Assembly: GCF_013369485.1 (NCBI RefSeq)
Contig: NZ_JABWEB010000001.1
Coordinates: 62,001-126,000, forward strand
Length of the DNA stretch: 64,000 nucleotides
Reading direction: 5' to 3'
Source: Massilia sp. BJB1822
Lineage (GTDB): Bacteria; Pseudomonadota; Gammaproteobacteria; Burkholderiales; Burkholderiaceae_D
Each line of letters opens with the position of its first letter. Position 1 is the first letter of the stretch. A program made the position numbers and the translations under genes. Positions 37,761-46,370 of the stretch are shown here, one piece after another. The notes below the pieces were generated by a model. The model ran no database searches and had not been told where the DNA came from. It was given only the letters and a program-made list of their open reading frames with translations.

Positions 37761-39877
37761 AAGTGCTGATAAGTGTCGCTGCGGGTGAGCAGTTCTTCGT
37801 GGCGGCCGGCGTCGACCAGGCGGCCGCGCTGCATCACGAGGATGGAGTCGGCGTTGACCAGGGTCGACAGGCGGTGCGAGATCATCACCACGGTGCGGCC
37901 CACGGCGATGCGCGACAGGTTGCGGATAAAGATGGCTTCACTCTCCGGATCGAGCGCGCTGGCCGCTTCGTCCAGGATCAGGATGCGCGGCTTGGCCAGC
38001 AGGGTGCGGGCGATCGACAGGCGCTGTTTCTGGCCGCCGGAGAGGTTGGAGGCGTTTTCTTCCAGCAGGGTGTCGTAGCCCTGCGGCAGGCGTTCGATGA
38101 ATTCGTCGGCGCCGGCCGCTGCCGCCGCTTCGGCGATTTCCTCGAAGGTGGCGTCGGGCTTGGTGACCACCAGGTTTTCGCGCACGGTGCCGCGGAACAG
38201 GAAGTTCTCCTGCAGGACCACACCGATCTGGCGCCGCAAATGGGCCAGCTCGATTTCGCGCGCATCGAAGCCGTCGAAGCGCACGATGCCTTCCTGGACG
38301 TTGTACAGGCCCTGGATCACCTTGGTCAGCGTGGTCTTGCCCGAACCGCTGCGGCCGACGATGCCGACCACGGTGTTCGGTTCGATGGTCAGGCTGGTGC
38401 GGTCCAGCGCATTGGTCTGCGAGCCGGGATAGCGGAAGGTCACGTCTTCGAACTTGATCTGCCCCGTCAGCACGGGACGCAGGCCGCCGGCGCCGGCGCG
38501 GCCTTCCGGCGCGCGGTTCATCACCTCGCCCAGCATGCGTACCGAGAGCGCGGTTTCCTGGTATTCGTTGACCAGGCCGACGATGGAGATCAGGGGCTGG
38601 GTCACGCGCTGCGACAGCATCTGGAAGGCGATCAGGGCGCCGATCGAGAGGGTCTGGTCGAACACGTCCTGGGCGCCGATGACAATCAGGGTCACAGGCA
38701 TCATCTTGCCGAGGAAGTCGGTGACGGCATTGCCGGTGATCGAGATCTGGCCGACGCGGAAGTGCATATTGATCGCTTCGGCCGAGCGCTGGTCCCAGTC
38801 GCGGCGCTGGGCCGGTTCGATGGCCAGGGCTTTGACGGTGCGCATGCCGTGGATGGTTTCCACCAGCATGGCCTGGCGCATGCCTTCAGCCGTGTACAGG
38901 GCATTGAGGCGGCGCTGGAAGGTCGGCACCATGGCCATCACCACGCCGGCGATCATGGCGGCGAACAGCAGCACCACCATGGTCAGCTTGAAGGAGTAGG
39001 AGAACAGGATGGGCAGGAAGACCAGCAGCGCCAACAGATCGAGACCGGTGAAGAACAGGCGGCCGGTCAGGAAGCTGCGGATTTTCTCCAGCTGCTGCAT
39101 ATGGCGCGTGATGATGCCGGCCGTCGTCGTCTCGAAATAGTCGATGGGCAGGGACAGCAGGTGGCCAAAGGTGCGCCGCGTCAGCCGCATATCGATCTTG
39201 TTGCTGGCGGCCAGGGTCAGCATCTGGCGCAGGAAGCCGAACAGGGCGTCGAAGGAGAGCGCCATGACGATGCCGGCGGCCAGCACCCACAAGGTGCTGA
39301 TGCTCTGGTGGGTCAGCACCTTGTCGATCACCAGCTGGAAGAACATGGGCGAGGCCAGCGACAGCAGGTGCATGGCGATGGCGGCGATCAGGATGTCGCG
39401 GAAGGCCGCCTTCTGCTTGAGGATTTCGGGAATGAACCAGCGCAGGCCGAAGGGCTGGTTGGGGTCGGTCAGCTTGTGCTGGCGTTTCAGGAACAGCACT
39501 TCGCCGGTCCAGTACTCGGTGAACTGGGCGCGGTCCAGCATCACCACTTCGGCATTGCTGGCGGCGGGATTGAGCACGGCGACCTTGCCGCCCGCTCCTT
39601 CGCCGCTGGCGCCGACCACGATCACCATATTCTGGTTTTTCAGGCGGGCCAGCAGGGGGAAGACGCCGCCCTGGGCCAGCAGTTTTTCCCAGCTCAGATT
39701 ATCCGATTTGGCTTTCAGGCCAATGTCGCTGGCGATGCGCAGCAGCACGCCGGGACCGGGTTCTTCCGCCCCCAAGGCATAGTCGTCGATCAGCCGCTCC
39801 GGGTTGATCTGCAGGCCGTGGTGCTGGGCGACGGCCGTCAGGCACTGGATCGCGGTATGTGGAAATTTTTCGGACAT
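37733..39877 (-). CDS. Type I secretion ABC transporter with degenerate C39-like domain (HlyB type)
   Basis: A 714-residue exporter. Residues about 1-130 form a C39-peptidase-like domain that lacks an aligned catalytic Cys-Gly and His (it reads HTAIQCLTAVAQHHG and MVIVVGAS), as in HlyB-type transporters, where it binds substrate without cleaving it. Six membrane helices follow (about 150-440). The ATPase has Walker A VGRSGSGKTTL, Q-loop VVLQENFLF, signature LSGGQKQRLSIA, Walker B RILILDEA and H-loop ISHRLST. The start MSEKFPHTA at 39877 is chosen as the family start; the frame is open 26 codons further. It is placed just downstream of giant gene B, its probable substrate. Confidence 0.93.
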   Translation of the reverse strand: MSEKFPHTAIQCLTAVAQHHGLQINPERLIDDYALGAEEPGPGVLLRIASDIGLKAKSDNLSWEKLLAQGGVFPLLARLKNQNMVIVVGASGEGAGGKVAVLNPAASNAEVVMLDRAQFTEYWTGEVLFLKRQHKLTDPNQPFGLRWFIPEILKQKAAFRDILIAAIAMHLLSLASPMFFQLVIDKVLTHQSISTLWVLAAGIVMALSFDALFGFLRQMLTLAASNKIDMRLTRRTFGHLLSLPIDYFETTTAGIITRHMQQLEKIRSFLTGRLFFTGLDLLALLVFLPILFSYSFKLTMVVLLFAAMIAGVVMAMVPTFQRRLNALYTAEGMRQAMLVETIHGMRTVKALAIEPAQRRDWDQRSAEAINMHFRVGQISITGNAVTDFLGKMMPVTLIVIGAQDVFDQTLSIGALIAFQMLSQRVTQPLISIVGLVNEYQETALSVRMLGEVMNRAPEGRAGAGGLRPVLTGQIKFEDVTFRYPGSQTNALDRTSLTIEPNTVVGIVGRSGSGKTTLTKVIQGLYNVQEGIVRFDGFDAREIELAHLRRQIGVVLQENFLFRGTVRENLVVTKPDATFEEIAEAAAAAGADEFIERLPQGYDTLLEENASNLSGGQKQRLSIARTLLAKPRILILDEAASALDPESEAIFIRNLSRIAVGRTVVMISHRLSTLVNADSILVMQRGRLVDAGRHEELLTRSDTYQHLWNQQTSHL

Positions 39878-39944
39878 TAATGAGCTTGGCGCAGTGTTAT
39901 CGCTCAAGGATTCTACTCCAGGCCGTGAAAAACAAATGAATGAA

Positions 39945-39977
39945 AAAAGCGGCAAGACGGGTCGTCTTGCCGCTTTT
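39945..39977 (-). terminator. Rho-independent terminator after giant gene B
   Basis: AAAAGCGGCAAGAC (39945-39958) pairs with GTCTTGCCGCTTTT (39964-39977), with a 5-base loop. On the minus strand the stem is followed by TTTTTT-rich sequence. It lies 68 bases after the giant gene B stop and before the transporter start, so most transcripts of the abundant substrate gene should end before the transporter genes. Confidence 0.88.
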
Positions 39978-40044
39978 GATTCCAGGAAACGGGGGGCGGC
40001 TGCCCGCCCCCTGCCCGGTTATGCCCTCGGGCGGGGCGTCCTGC

Positions 40045-43000
40045 TTACTTCTGCGGAGCAGCCAGGAAGCCGTGGCCGGCAGCGCTGTTCAGGGCTTTCA
40101 GGCGCAGGGTTTCTTCGCTGGAAGCCATGTTTTCCGCGCCGTTCAGCTTGTTGGCGGCTTCGAAGCTGCGGATCGCACCAGCCATCGAGGCGGCGTTGGC
40201 GGCCACGTTGCTGCCGTTCAGGGCCTGGGCGGCATCCAGTTTCGGCGCTGCCACGGCGGCGGCGTCGTTGCTGAAGGAACCGATCGCTTGCACCAGGCTG
40301 CTGACGCTGTTGGCGGCGGCGGCTGGCTTGGCGGCGAACCAGACGTCGGCGGCGGCGTGGGTCTGGCCGTCGGTGGTCTCGTAGGTCGAGGTCAGACCCA
40401 CCAGGTTGCCGTTGTTCCAGGACACGTTGGCCTGTGCTTTCAGGTCCAGCTTGGCGATGTTCAGCTCAGCCAGCGATTTCAGCTCAGCAGCCTGGCTCAC
40501 GCCGTCGGCATTGCCATCGACCCAGACGCGCAGCTGGCCGAAGGCGCTATCGGCAGCGCTCAGGACGCCGTCGCCGTTGCTGTCCAGTTCAGCCATGGCT
40601 TGGTAGCCATTGCCGGCTTTCTGACCGTTGGCCAGGGTGGTGCCGGAGCCGAACAGTTCGGAACCATCGTTGATGATGCCGTCGCCGTTGCGGTCCAGAG
40701 CCAGCAGGCCGTCGCCGCCACCCACCCAACCGGTGTTCAGCTTGCTGCCGTTACCCAGCAGGTCGAAGTTCACGCCAGCGTCGGTCGACAGGGTGTCGAT
40801 GCCGTTGCCGTTCAGGTCCAGCACCACAGGGGTGTAGAACGGCGAGTTGAAGGCATTGATCTGGTCCGAGGTCAGGGCTTGCACCTGGGTCGAGGTCAGC
40901 GCGCACACCTGGCTCGAGGTCAGCGCCTTGATCTGGCTGGTGGTGATCGCCTGGATCTGGTCGGTGCTCAGGCCGCGGATGGCGCCGGTTTTCAGGGCCA
41001 CGATGTCGGCCGTTTCGATGGCCACCAGCTGGCTGGTGCCCAAGGCCGCGACCTGGTTGCTGCTCAGGGCGCTGATGGCGCTGGACTTCATCGCCACGAT
41101 GTCGTTCGTTTCCAGGGCCGCGATGGCAGCGGTGCTGAAGGCCGCCAGTTGGGACGAGCTCAGGGCCGAGGCTTGGGCCGTGGTCAGCGCCACCACCTGG
41201 TCGGTGGTCAGGCCGCTGGCGATATTGGCCGTGCTCAGGGCGGCAACCTGGTTGGACGACAGGGCGGCGAACTGGTCGGTGGTCAGGGCAGCGACCTGGG
41301 CCGATTTCAGGGCAGCGATGGCGGCCGTTTTCAGGGCGCCGATATCGGCCGTTTCAATCGCGGCGACAGCGCTGGTGCCGAAGGCGGCAACCTGGGCAGT
41401 GCTCAGGGCACCCACCTGGTTGGACGACAGGGCCACCACTTGGTCGGTGCTCAGGCCGGATGCCAGCTGAGCGGTGCTCAGTGCCGAGATCTGGGCCGTT
41501 GCCATCGAGCTGATCTGGCTGGTGGTGATGGCAGCGAACTGGCTGGTGCTCAGGGCGCCGATCACCGAGGTTTTCAGAGCGGCCAGGTCAGCCGTTTCCA
41601 GGGCGACGATGGCGTCGGTGCTCAGACCCACCACTTGCTGGCTATTCAGGGCAGCAGCCTGGTTCGAGCTCAGAGCCACGATCTGGTCGGTGGTCAGGGC
41701 CTTGGCCTGGTTGCTGCTCAGGGCGCCGATCACGGCCGTTTTCAGGGCGGCGAAGTCGCCGGTTTCGATGGCGGCCACCGAGCTGGTCGACAGTGCGTTC
41801 ACCTGGCTCGAGCTCAGGGCGGCAGCCTGGTTGGAGGACAGAGCCACCACCTGGTCGGAGTTCAGGCCGACCATCGCAGCGCTGCTCAGGGCGATGACCT
41901 GGTTGGTGCTCAGGGCAACGATCTGGTCGGTGGTCAGGGCTTTGGCCTGGTTGCTGCCCAGGGCGGCGATCACCGAGGTTTTCAGGGCGGCGAAGTCGCC
42001 GGTTTCGATGGCGGCAATCGCGTTGGTCGACAGCGCGTTCACTTGGCTCGAGCTGAGGACGGAGGCCTGGTTGGAGGACAGGGCCACGACCTGGTCGGTG
42101 CTCAAACCCACCATGGCGGTGCTGCTCAGTGCCGAGATCTGGTTGGTGCTCAGCGCCACGATCTGGTTGGTGGTGAAGGCGGCCATCTGCGACGATTTCA
42201 GGGCGGCGATCACATTGGTTTTCAGGCCAACGATGTCGGCGGTTTCGATCGCAGCCACGGCGTTGCTGCTCAGGGCGGCGAACTGGCCGGTGCTCAGGGC
42301 GCCGATCTGGTTGGACGACAGGGCCACGACTTGGTCGGTGGTCAGGCCGGATGCCAGCTGGGCGGTGGTCAGCGATGCGATCTGGGCCGTTGCCATCGAG
42401 CTGATCTGGTTGGTGGTGACAGCAGCGAACTGGCTGGTGCTCAGGGCGCCGATCACCGAGGTTTTCAGAGCGGCCAGGTCAGCCGTTTCCAGGGCGACGA
42501 TGGCGTCGGTGCTCAGACCCACCACTTGCTGGCTGTTCAGGGCGGCAGCCTGGTTCGAGGTCAGGGCCACGATCTGGTCGGTGGTCAGGGCCTTGGTCTG
42601 GTTGCTCGACAGGGCGCCGATCACAGCCGTTTTCAGGGCAGCGAAGTCGCCGGTTTCGAGGGCGGCGATGCCGTTGGTCGACAGAGCGTTCACCTGGGTC
42701 GAGCTGAGGGCGGCGGCCTGGTTGGAGGACAGGGCCACCACCTGGTCGGTGTTCAGGCCCAGCATCGCGGCGCTGCTCAGCGCGACAACCTGGTTGGTGC
42801 TCAGGGCAACGATCTGGTCGGTGGTGAAGGCGGCCATCTGCGACGATTTCAGGGCGGCGATCACATTGGTTTTCAGGCCACCGATGTCGGCGGTTTCGAT
42901 CGCGGCCACGGCATTGCTGCTCAGGGCGGCGAATTGGCCGGTGCTGAAGGCGCCGATCTGGTTGGACGACAGGGCCACGACTTGGTCGGTGGTCAGGCCG

Positions 43001-45861
43001 GCCGCCAGCTGGGCAGTGCTCAGCGATGCGATCTGGGCCGTTGCCATCGAGCTGATCTGGCTGGTGGTGATGGCAGCGAACTGGCTGGTGCTCAGGGCGC
43101 CGATCACCGAGGTTTTCAGGGCGGCCAGGTCAGCCGTTTCCAGGGCGACGATGGCGTCGGTGCTCAGACCCACCACTTGCTGGCTGCTCAGGGCAGCAGC
43201 CTGGTTCGAAGTCAGGGCCACGATCTGGTCGGTGGTCAGGGCCTTGGTCTGGTTGCTCGACAGGGCGCCGATGACCGAGGTTTTCAGGGCGGCGAAGTCA
43301 CCGGTTTCCAGTGCGGCGATGCCGTTGGTCGACAGGGCGTTGACCTGGCTCGAGCTCAGGGTCGCGGCCTGGTTGGACGACAGGGCCACCACTTGGTCGG
43401 TGGTCAGGCCGGCCATCGCGGTGCTGCTCAGGGCGCTGACCTGGTTGGTGCTCAGGGCCACGATCTGGTCGGTGGTGAAAGCGGCCATCTGCGACGATTT
43501 CAGGGCGGCGATCACTGCGGTTTTCAGGCCGCCGATGTCGGCGGTTTCAATCGCGGCCACGGCGTTGCTGCTCAGGGCGGCGAATTGGCCGGTGCTCAGG
43601 GCGCCGATCTGGTTGGACGACAGGGCCACGACTTGGTCGGTGGTCAGGCCGGCGGCCAGCTGGGCGGTGCTCAGCGCAGCGATCTGGGCCGTTGCCATCG
43701 AGCTGATCTGGCTGGTGGTGATGGCGGCGAACTGGCTGGTGCTCAGGGCGCCGATCACGGAGGTTTTCAGGGCAGCCAGGTCAGCCGTTTCCAGGGCGAC
43801 GATGGCATCGGTGCTCAGACCTACCACTTGCTGGCTGTTCAGGGCGGCAGCCTGGTTCGAAGTCAGGGCGACGATCTGGTCGGTGGTCAGGGCCTTGGTC
43901 TGGTTGCTCGACAGGGCGCCGATCACGGCCGTTTTCAGGGCGGCGAAGTCGCCGGTTTCGATGGCAGCGATCGAGCTGGTCGACAGCGCGTTCACCTGGC
44001 TCGAGCTCAGAGCGGCAGCCTGGTTGGACGACAGAGCCACCACCTGGTCGGAGTTCAGGCCCACCATGGCGGCGCTGCTCAGCGCAACCACCTGGTTGGT
44101 GCTCAGGGCAACGATCTGGTCGGTGGTCAGGGCTTTGGCCTGGTTGCTGCCCAGGGCCGCGATCACCGAGGTTTTCAGGGCGGCGAAGTCGCCGGTTTCG
44201 ATGGCGGCCAGGGCATTGGTCGACAGGGCGTTGACTTGGCTCGAGCTGAGGGCGGCAGCCTGGTTGGAGGACAGGGCCACCACCTGGTCGGTGTTCAGGC
44301 CAGCCACGGCGGCGCTGCTCAGGGCAACGATCTGGTTGGTGCTCAGGGCCACGATCTGGTTGGTGGTGAAGGCGGCCATCTGCGACGATTTCAGGGCAGC
44401 GATCACGGCCGTTTTCAGACCGCCGATGTCGGCGGTTTCAATTGCGGCCACCGAGTTGCTGCTCAGGGCGGCGAACTGGCCGGTGCTCAGGGCGCCGATC
44501 TGGTTGGACGACAGGGCCACGACTTGGTCGGTGGTCAGGCCGGATGCCAGTTGGGCCGTGGTCAGCGATGCGACCTGGGCGGTAGACATCGCACCGATCT
44601 GGTTGGTGGTGACAGCAGCGAACTGGCTGGTGCTCAGGGCGCCGATCACGGAGGTTTTCAGGGCAGCCAGGTCAGCCGTTTCCAGGGCGACGATGGCGTC
44701 GGTGCTCAGACCCACCACTTGCTGGCTGTTCAGGGCAGCAGCCTGGTTCGAGGTCAGGGCCACGATCTGGTCGGTGGTCAGGGCCTTGGTCTGGTTGCTC
44801 GACAGGGCGCCGATCACGGCCGTTTTCAGGGCGGCGAAGTCGCCGGTTTCAATGGCAGCGACACCGCTGGTCGACAGGGCGTTCACCTGGCTCGAGCTGA
44901 GGGCGGCGGCCTGGTTAGACGACAGGGCCACGACGTGGTCGGTGCTCAGGCCGGTCATGGCGGCGCTGCTCAGCGCGGTAACCTGGTTGGTGCTCAGGGC
45001 CACGATCTGGTCGGTGGTCAAGGCTTTGGTCTGGCTGCTGCCCAGGGCGGCGATCACGCCGGTTTTCAGGGCGGCGAAGTCGCCGGTTTCGATCGCGGCA
45101 ATCGCGTTGGTCGACAGGGCGTTGACTTGGCTCGAGCTCAGGGCAGCGGCCTGGTTGGAGGACAGGGCCACCACCTGGTCGGTGCTCATGCCGGCCACGG
45201 CGGCGCTGCTCAGGGCGGTAATCTGGTTGGTGCTCAGGGCGCCGACCTGGTCGGTGGTCAGGGCCACCAGTTGCGACGATTTCAGCGAGGAAATCACGGC
45301 GGTTTTCAGGCCACCGATATCGGCGGTTTCGATGGCGGCGATCGAGTTGGTGCTCAGCGCGGCGAATTGGCCGCTGCTCAGGGCGCCTACTTGATTGGAC
45401 GACAGGGCGACGATCTGGTCGGTGGTGATGCCGCTGGCCAGGCTGGCGGTGCTCAGCGAGGCAACCTGGGCGGTGCCGAGGGCGCCGATCTGGTTGGTGG
45501 TGATGGCAGCGACTTGCGCCGATTTCAGGGCGGCGATGTTGGCCGTTTTCAGGGCGGCCAGGTCAGCCGTCTCCAGGGCAACGATATTATTGGTCGAGAG
45601 ATTGGCAACTTGCAGGGTAGTCAGCGCACCCGCCTGGTTGGCGGTCAGGGCCACGATCTGGTCCGTGGTCATGTCGGCGGCCATTTGGGCCGTGGTGAAA
45701 GCCGGCACCTGGTTGGTGGTGAAGGCCTGTATCTGAGTCGTCGTCAGGGCCCGGAACTGATCGGAGTTCAGGCCGGCGATATCTGAAGTGACTAGTCCGG
45801 CGATTTGCGCCGTAGTCAGCTCAGAGATCTGCTTGGTGGACATACTGGTGACGATACTCAT
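40045..45861 (-). CDS. Giant octapeptide-repeat secreted protein B (putative T1SS substrate)
   Basis: A 1938-residue protein homologous in design to the one at 14083-20118. Residues about 5-1670 are roughly 208 octapeptides of the type LSTNQIVA, LTTDQVVA, LETADLAA. Residues about 1671-1840 form the calcium-loop domain (VVLDLNGNGIDTL, LDRNGDGIINDGSELFG, LDSNGDGVLSAAD, DGNADGVSQAAEL). The tail ends GHGFLAAPQK, matching the QGWLAATK tail of protein A. There is no signal peptide. Unlike A, its repeats are highly similar at DNA level and arranged in 651- or 891-base super-units. The start at 45861 (MSIVTSMS) has AAGGAG 8 bases upstream. The adjacent ABC/HlyD pair is the likely exporter, and the GT41 enzymes nearby are likely modifiers (inference). 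Confidence 0.88.
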   Translation of the reverse strand: MSIVTSMSTKQISELTTAQIAGLVTSDIAGLNSDQFRALTTTQIQAFTTNQVPAFTTAQMAADMTTDQIVALTANQAGALTTLQVANLSTNNIVALETADLAALKTANIAALKSAQVAAITTNQIGALGTAQVASLSTASLASGITTDQIVALSSNQVGALSSGQFAALSTNSIAAIETADIGGLKTAVISSLKSSQLVALTTDQVGALSTNQITALSSAAVAGMSTDQVVALSSNQAAALSSSQVNALSTNAIAAIETGDFAALKTGVIAALGSSQTKALTTDQIVALSTNQVTALSSAAMTGLSTDHVVALSSNQAAALSSSQVNALSTSGVAAIETGDFAALKTAVIGALSSNQTKALTTDQIVALTSNQAAALNSQQVVGLSTDAIVALETADLAALKTSVIGALSTSQFAAVTTNQIGAMSTAQVASLTTAQLASGLTTDQVVALSSNQIGALSTGQFAALSSNSVAAIETADIGGLKTAVIAALKSSQMAAFTTNQIVALSTNQIVALSSAAVAGLNTDQVVALSSNQAAALSSSQVNALSTNALAAIETGDFAALKTSVIAALGSNQAKALTTDQIVALSTNQVVALSSAAMVGLNSDQVVALSSNQAAALSSSQVNALSTSSIAAIETGDFAALKTAVIGALSSNQTKALTTDQIVALTSNQAAALNSQQVVGLSTDAIVALETADLAALKTSVIGALSTSQFAAITTSQISSMATAQIAALSTAQLAAGLTTDQVVALSSNQIGALSTGQFAALSSNAVAAIETADIGGLKTAVIAALKSSQMAAFTTDQIVALSTNQVSALSSTAMAGLTTDQVVALSSNQAATLSSSQVNALSTNGIAALETGDFAALKTSVIGALSSNQTKALTTDQIVALTSNQAAALSSQQVVGLSTDAIVALETADLAALKTSVIGALSTSQFAAITTSQISSMATAQIASLSTAQLAAGLTTDQVVALSSNQIGAFSTGQFAALSSNAVAAIETADIGGLKTNVIAALKSSQMAAFTTDQIVALSTNQVVALSSAAMLGLNTDQVVALSSNQAAALSSTQVNALSTNGIAALETGDFAALKTAVIGALSSNQTKALTTDQIVALTSNQAAALNSQQVVGLSTDAIVALETADLAALKTSVIGALSTSQFAAVTTNQISSMATAQIASLTTAQLASGLTTDQVVALSSNQIGALSTGQFAALSSNAVAAIETADIVGLKTNVIAALKSSQMAAFTTNQIVALSTNQISALSSTAMVGLSTDQVVALSSNQASVLSSSQVNALSTNAIAAIETGDFAALKTSVIAALGSNQAKALTTDQIVALSTNQVIALSSAAMVGLNSDQVVALSSNQAAALSSSQVNALSTSSVAAIETGDFAALKTAVIGALSSNQAKALTTDQIVALSSNQAAALNSQQVVGLSTDAIVALETADLAALKTSVIGALSTSQFAAITTSQISSMATAQISALSTAQLASGLSTDQVVALSSNQVGALSTAQVAAFGTSAVAAIETADIGALKTAAIAALKSAQVAALTTDQFAALSSNQVAALSTANIASGLTTDQVVALTTAQASALSSSQLAAFSTAAIAALETNDIVAMKSSAISALSSNQVAALGTSQLVAIETADIVALKTGAIRGLSTDQIQAITTSQIKALTSSQVCALTSTQVQALTSDQINAFNSPFYTPVVLDLNGNGIDTLSTDAGVNFDLLGNGSKLNTGWVGGGDGLLALDRNGDGIINDGSELFGSGTTLANGQKAGNGYQAMAELDSNGDGVLSAADSAFGQLRVWVDGNADGVSQAAELKSLAELNIAKLDLKAQANVSWNNGNLVGLTSTYETTDGQTHAAADVWFAAKPAAAANSVSSLVQAIGSFSNDAAAVAAPKLDAAQALNGSNVAANAASMAGAIRSFEAANKLNGAENMASSEETLRLKALNSAAGHGFLAAPQK
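41350..45325 (-). repeat. Higher-order tandem repeat (891/651-bp super-units) inside giant gene B
   Basis: The same sequence landmark (coding ETADIGGLK-type octads, plus-strand GATGTCGGCGGTTTC) recurs at 41350, 42241, 42892, 43543, 44434 and 45325. The spacings are 891, 651, 651, 891 and 891 bases. The difference of 240 bases equals ten octapeptides, and the longer units carry a second copy of one ten-octad block. Each super-unit contains one 9-residue step (LASGLTTDQ), which explains why lengths are 24n+3. Near-identity between units shows recent duplication or gene conversion. Confidence 0.85.
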
Positions 45862-46370
45862 TTTCCATTCTCCTTGGGGGTGCTGCTGCTGAAGTTCTGT
45901 CTGGATAAATGGAGACGTCGGCCGGGCCTGGGACTCCACTCTCTACCTGTATTGCTGCCGGTGATACTGTATTTTTTCTTTGTTACCGCTTAACTACTTA
46001 CGTCGCGGCAAGCCCGCTTTTCATTCTTAACGTCAACAATTTGCTGAACTTTAGTTACGGAAACTAACTAAAAACCTGGCAACGATAGCTGTCTTAAGAA
46101 TAAGAAGTGTCTACTGCAAAACTCAACGGGGCTTCTTGATCAGAGGCAAGTATAACCGGATTATGTTTCCAGACAGCACTTTATTTACACCATGTCTCGA
46201 CCCCACAACTCGACGAAAAAGCAACTTTTCCTCGGTTACATGTTAGAGAAACATGGTTTATGGCTTGGCGGCAGGGTCTTCCCTCTGGGCGGCGCGCGAC
46301 CTTAGCAAATCATTAAGCTGTGTTTACAGCAAGACCACGCCCCTCCCCTAAATCGGGGATAGGGGGGAAT
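45862..46370. promoter_or_regulatory. Long AT-rich upstream region of giant gene B
   Basis: About 509 bases without a gene between giant gene B (minus) and the AraC-type gene (minus). The stretch 45960-46200 is much more AT-rich than its surroundings and is the likely promoter and control region of gene B. A perfect dyad TTAGTT-N5-AACTAA lies at 46051-46067, about 190 bases upstream of the start. The ribosome-binding site is AAGGAG on the minus strand near 45870-45875. No -10/-35 pair stands out clearly. The last 50 bases adjoin the AraC stop; no terminator was recognised. Confidence 0.5.

Noticed and set aside
39940..45786. Very long plus-strand open frames (1948 aa, and 1306 aa at 41474-45394) opposite giant gene B
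   Set aside because: They exist because a stop-free 24-base period keeps every frame open. They lack ribosome-binding sites, and their products (Gly/Gln/His-rich or Trp/Ala-rich) mirror the sense repeat. The sense frame has a good start, a calcium-loop domain and a homologue.
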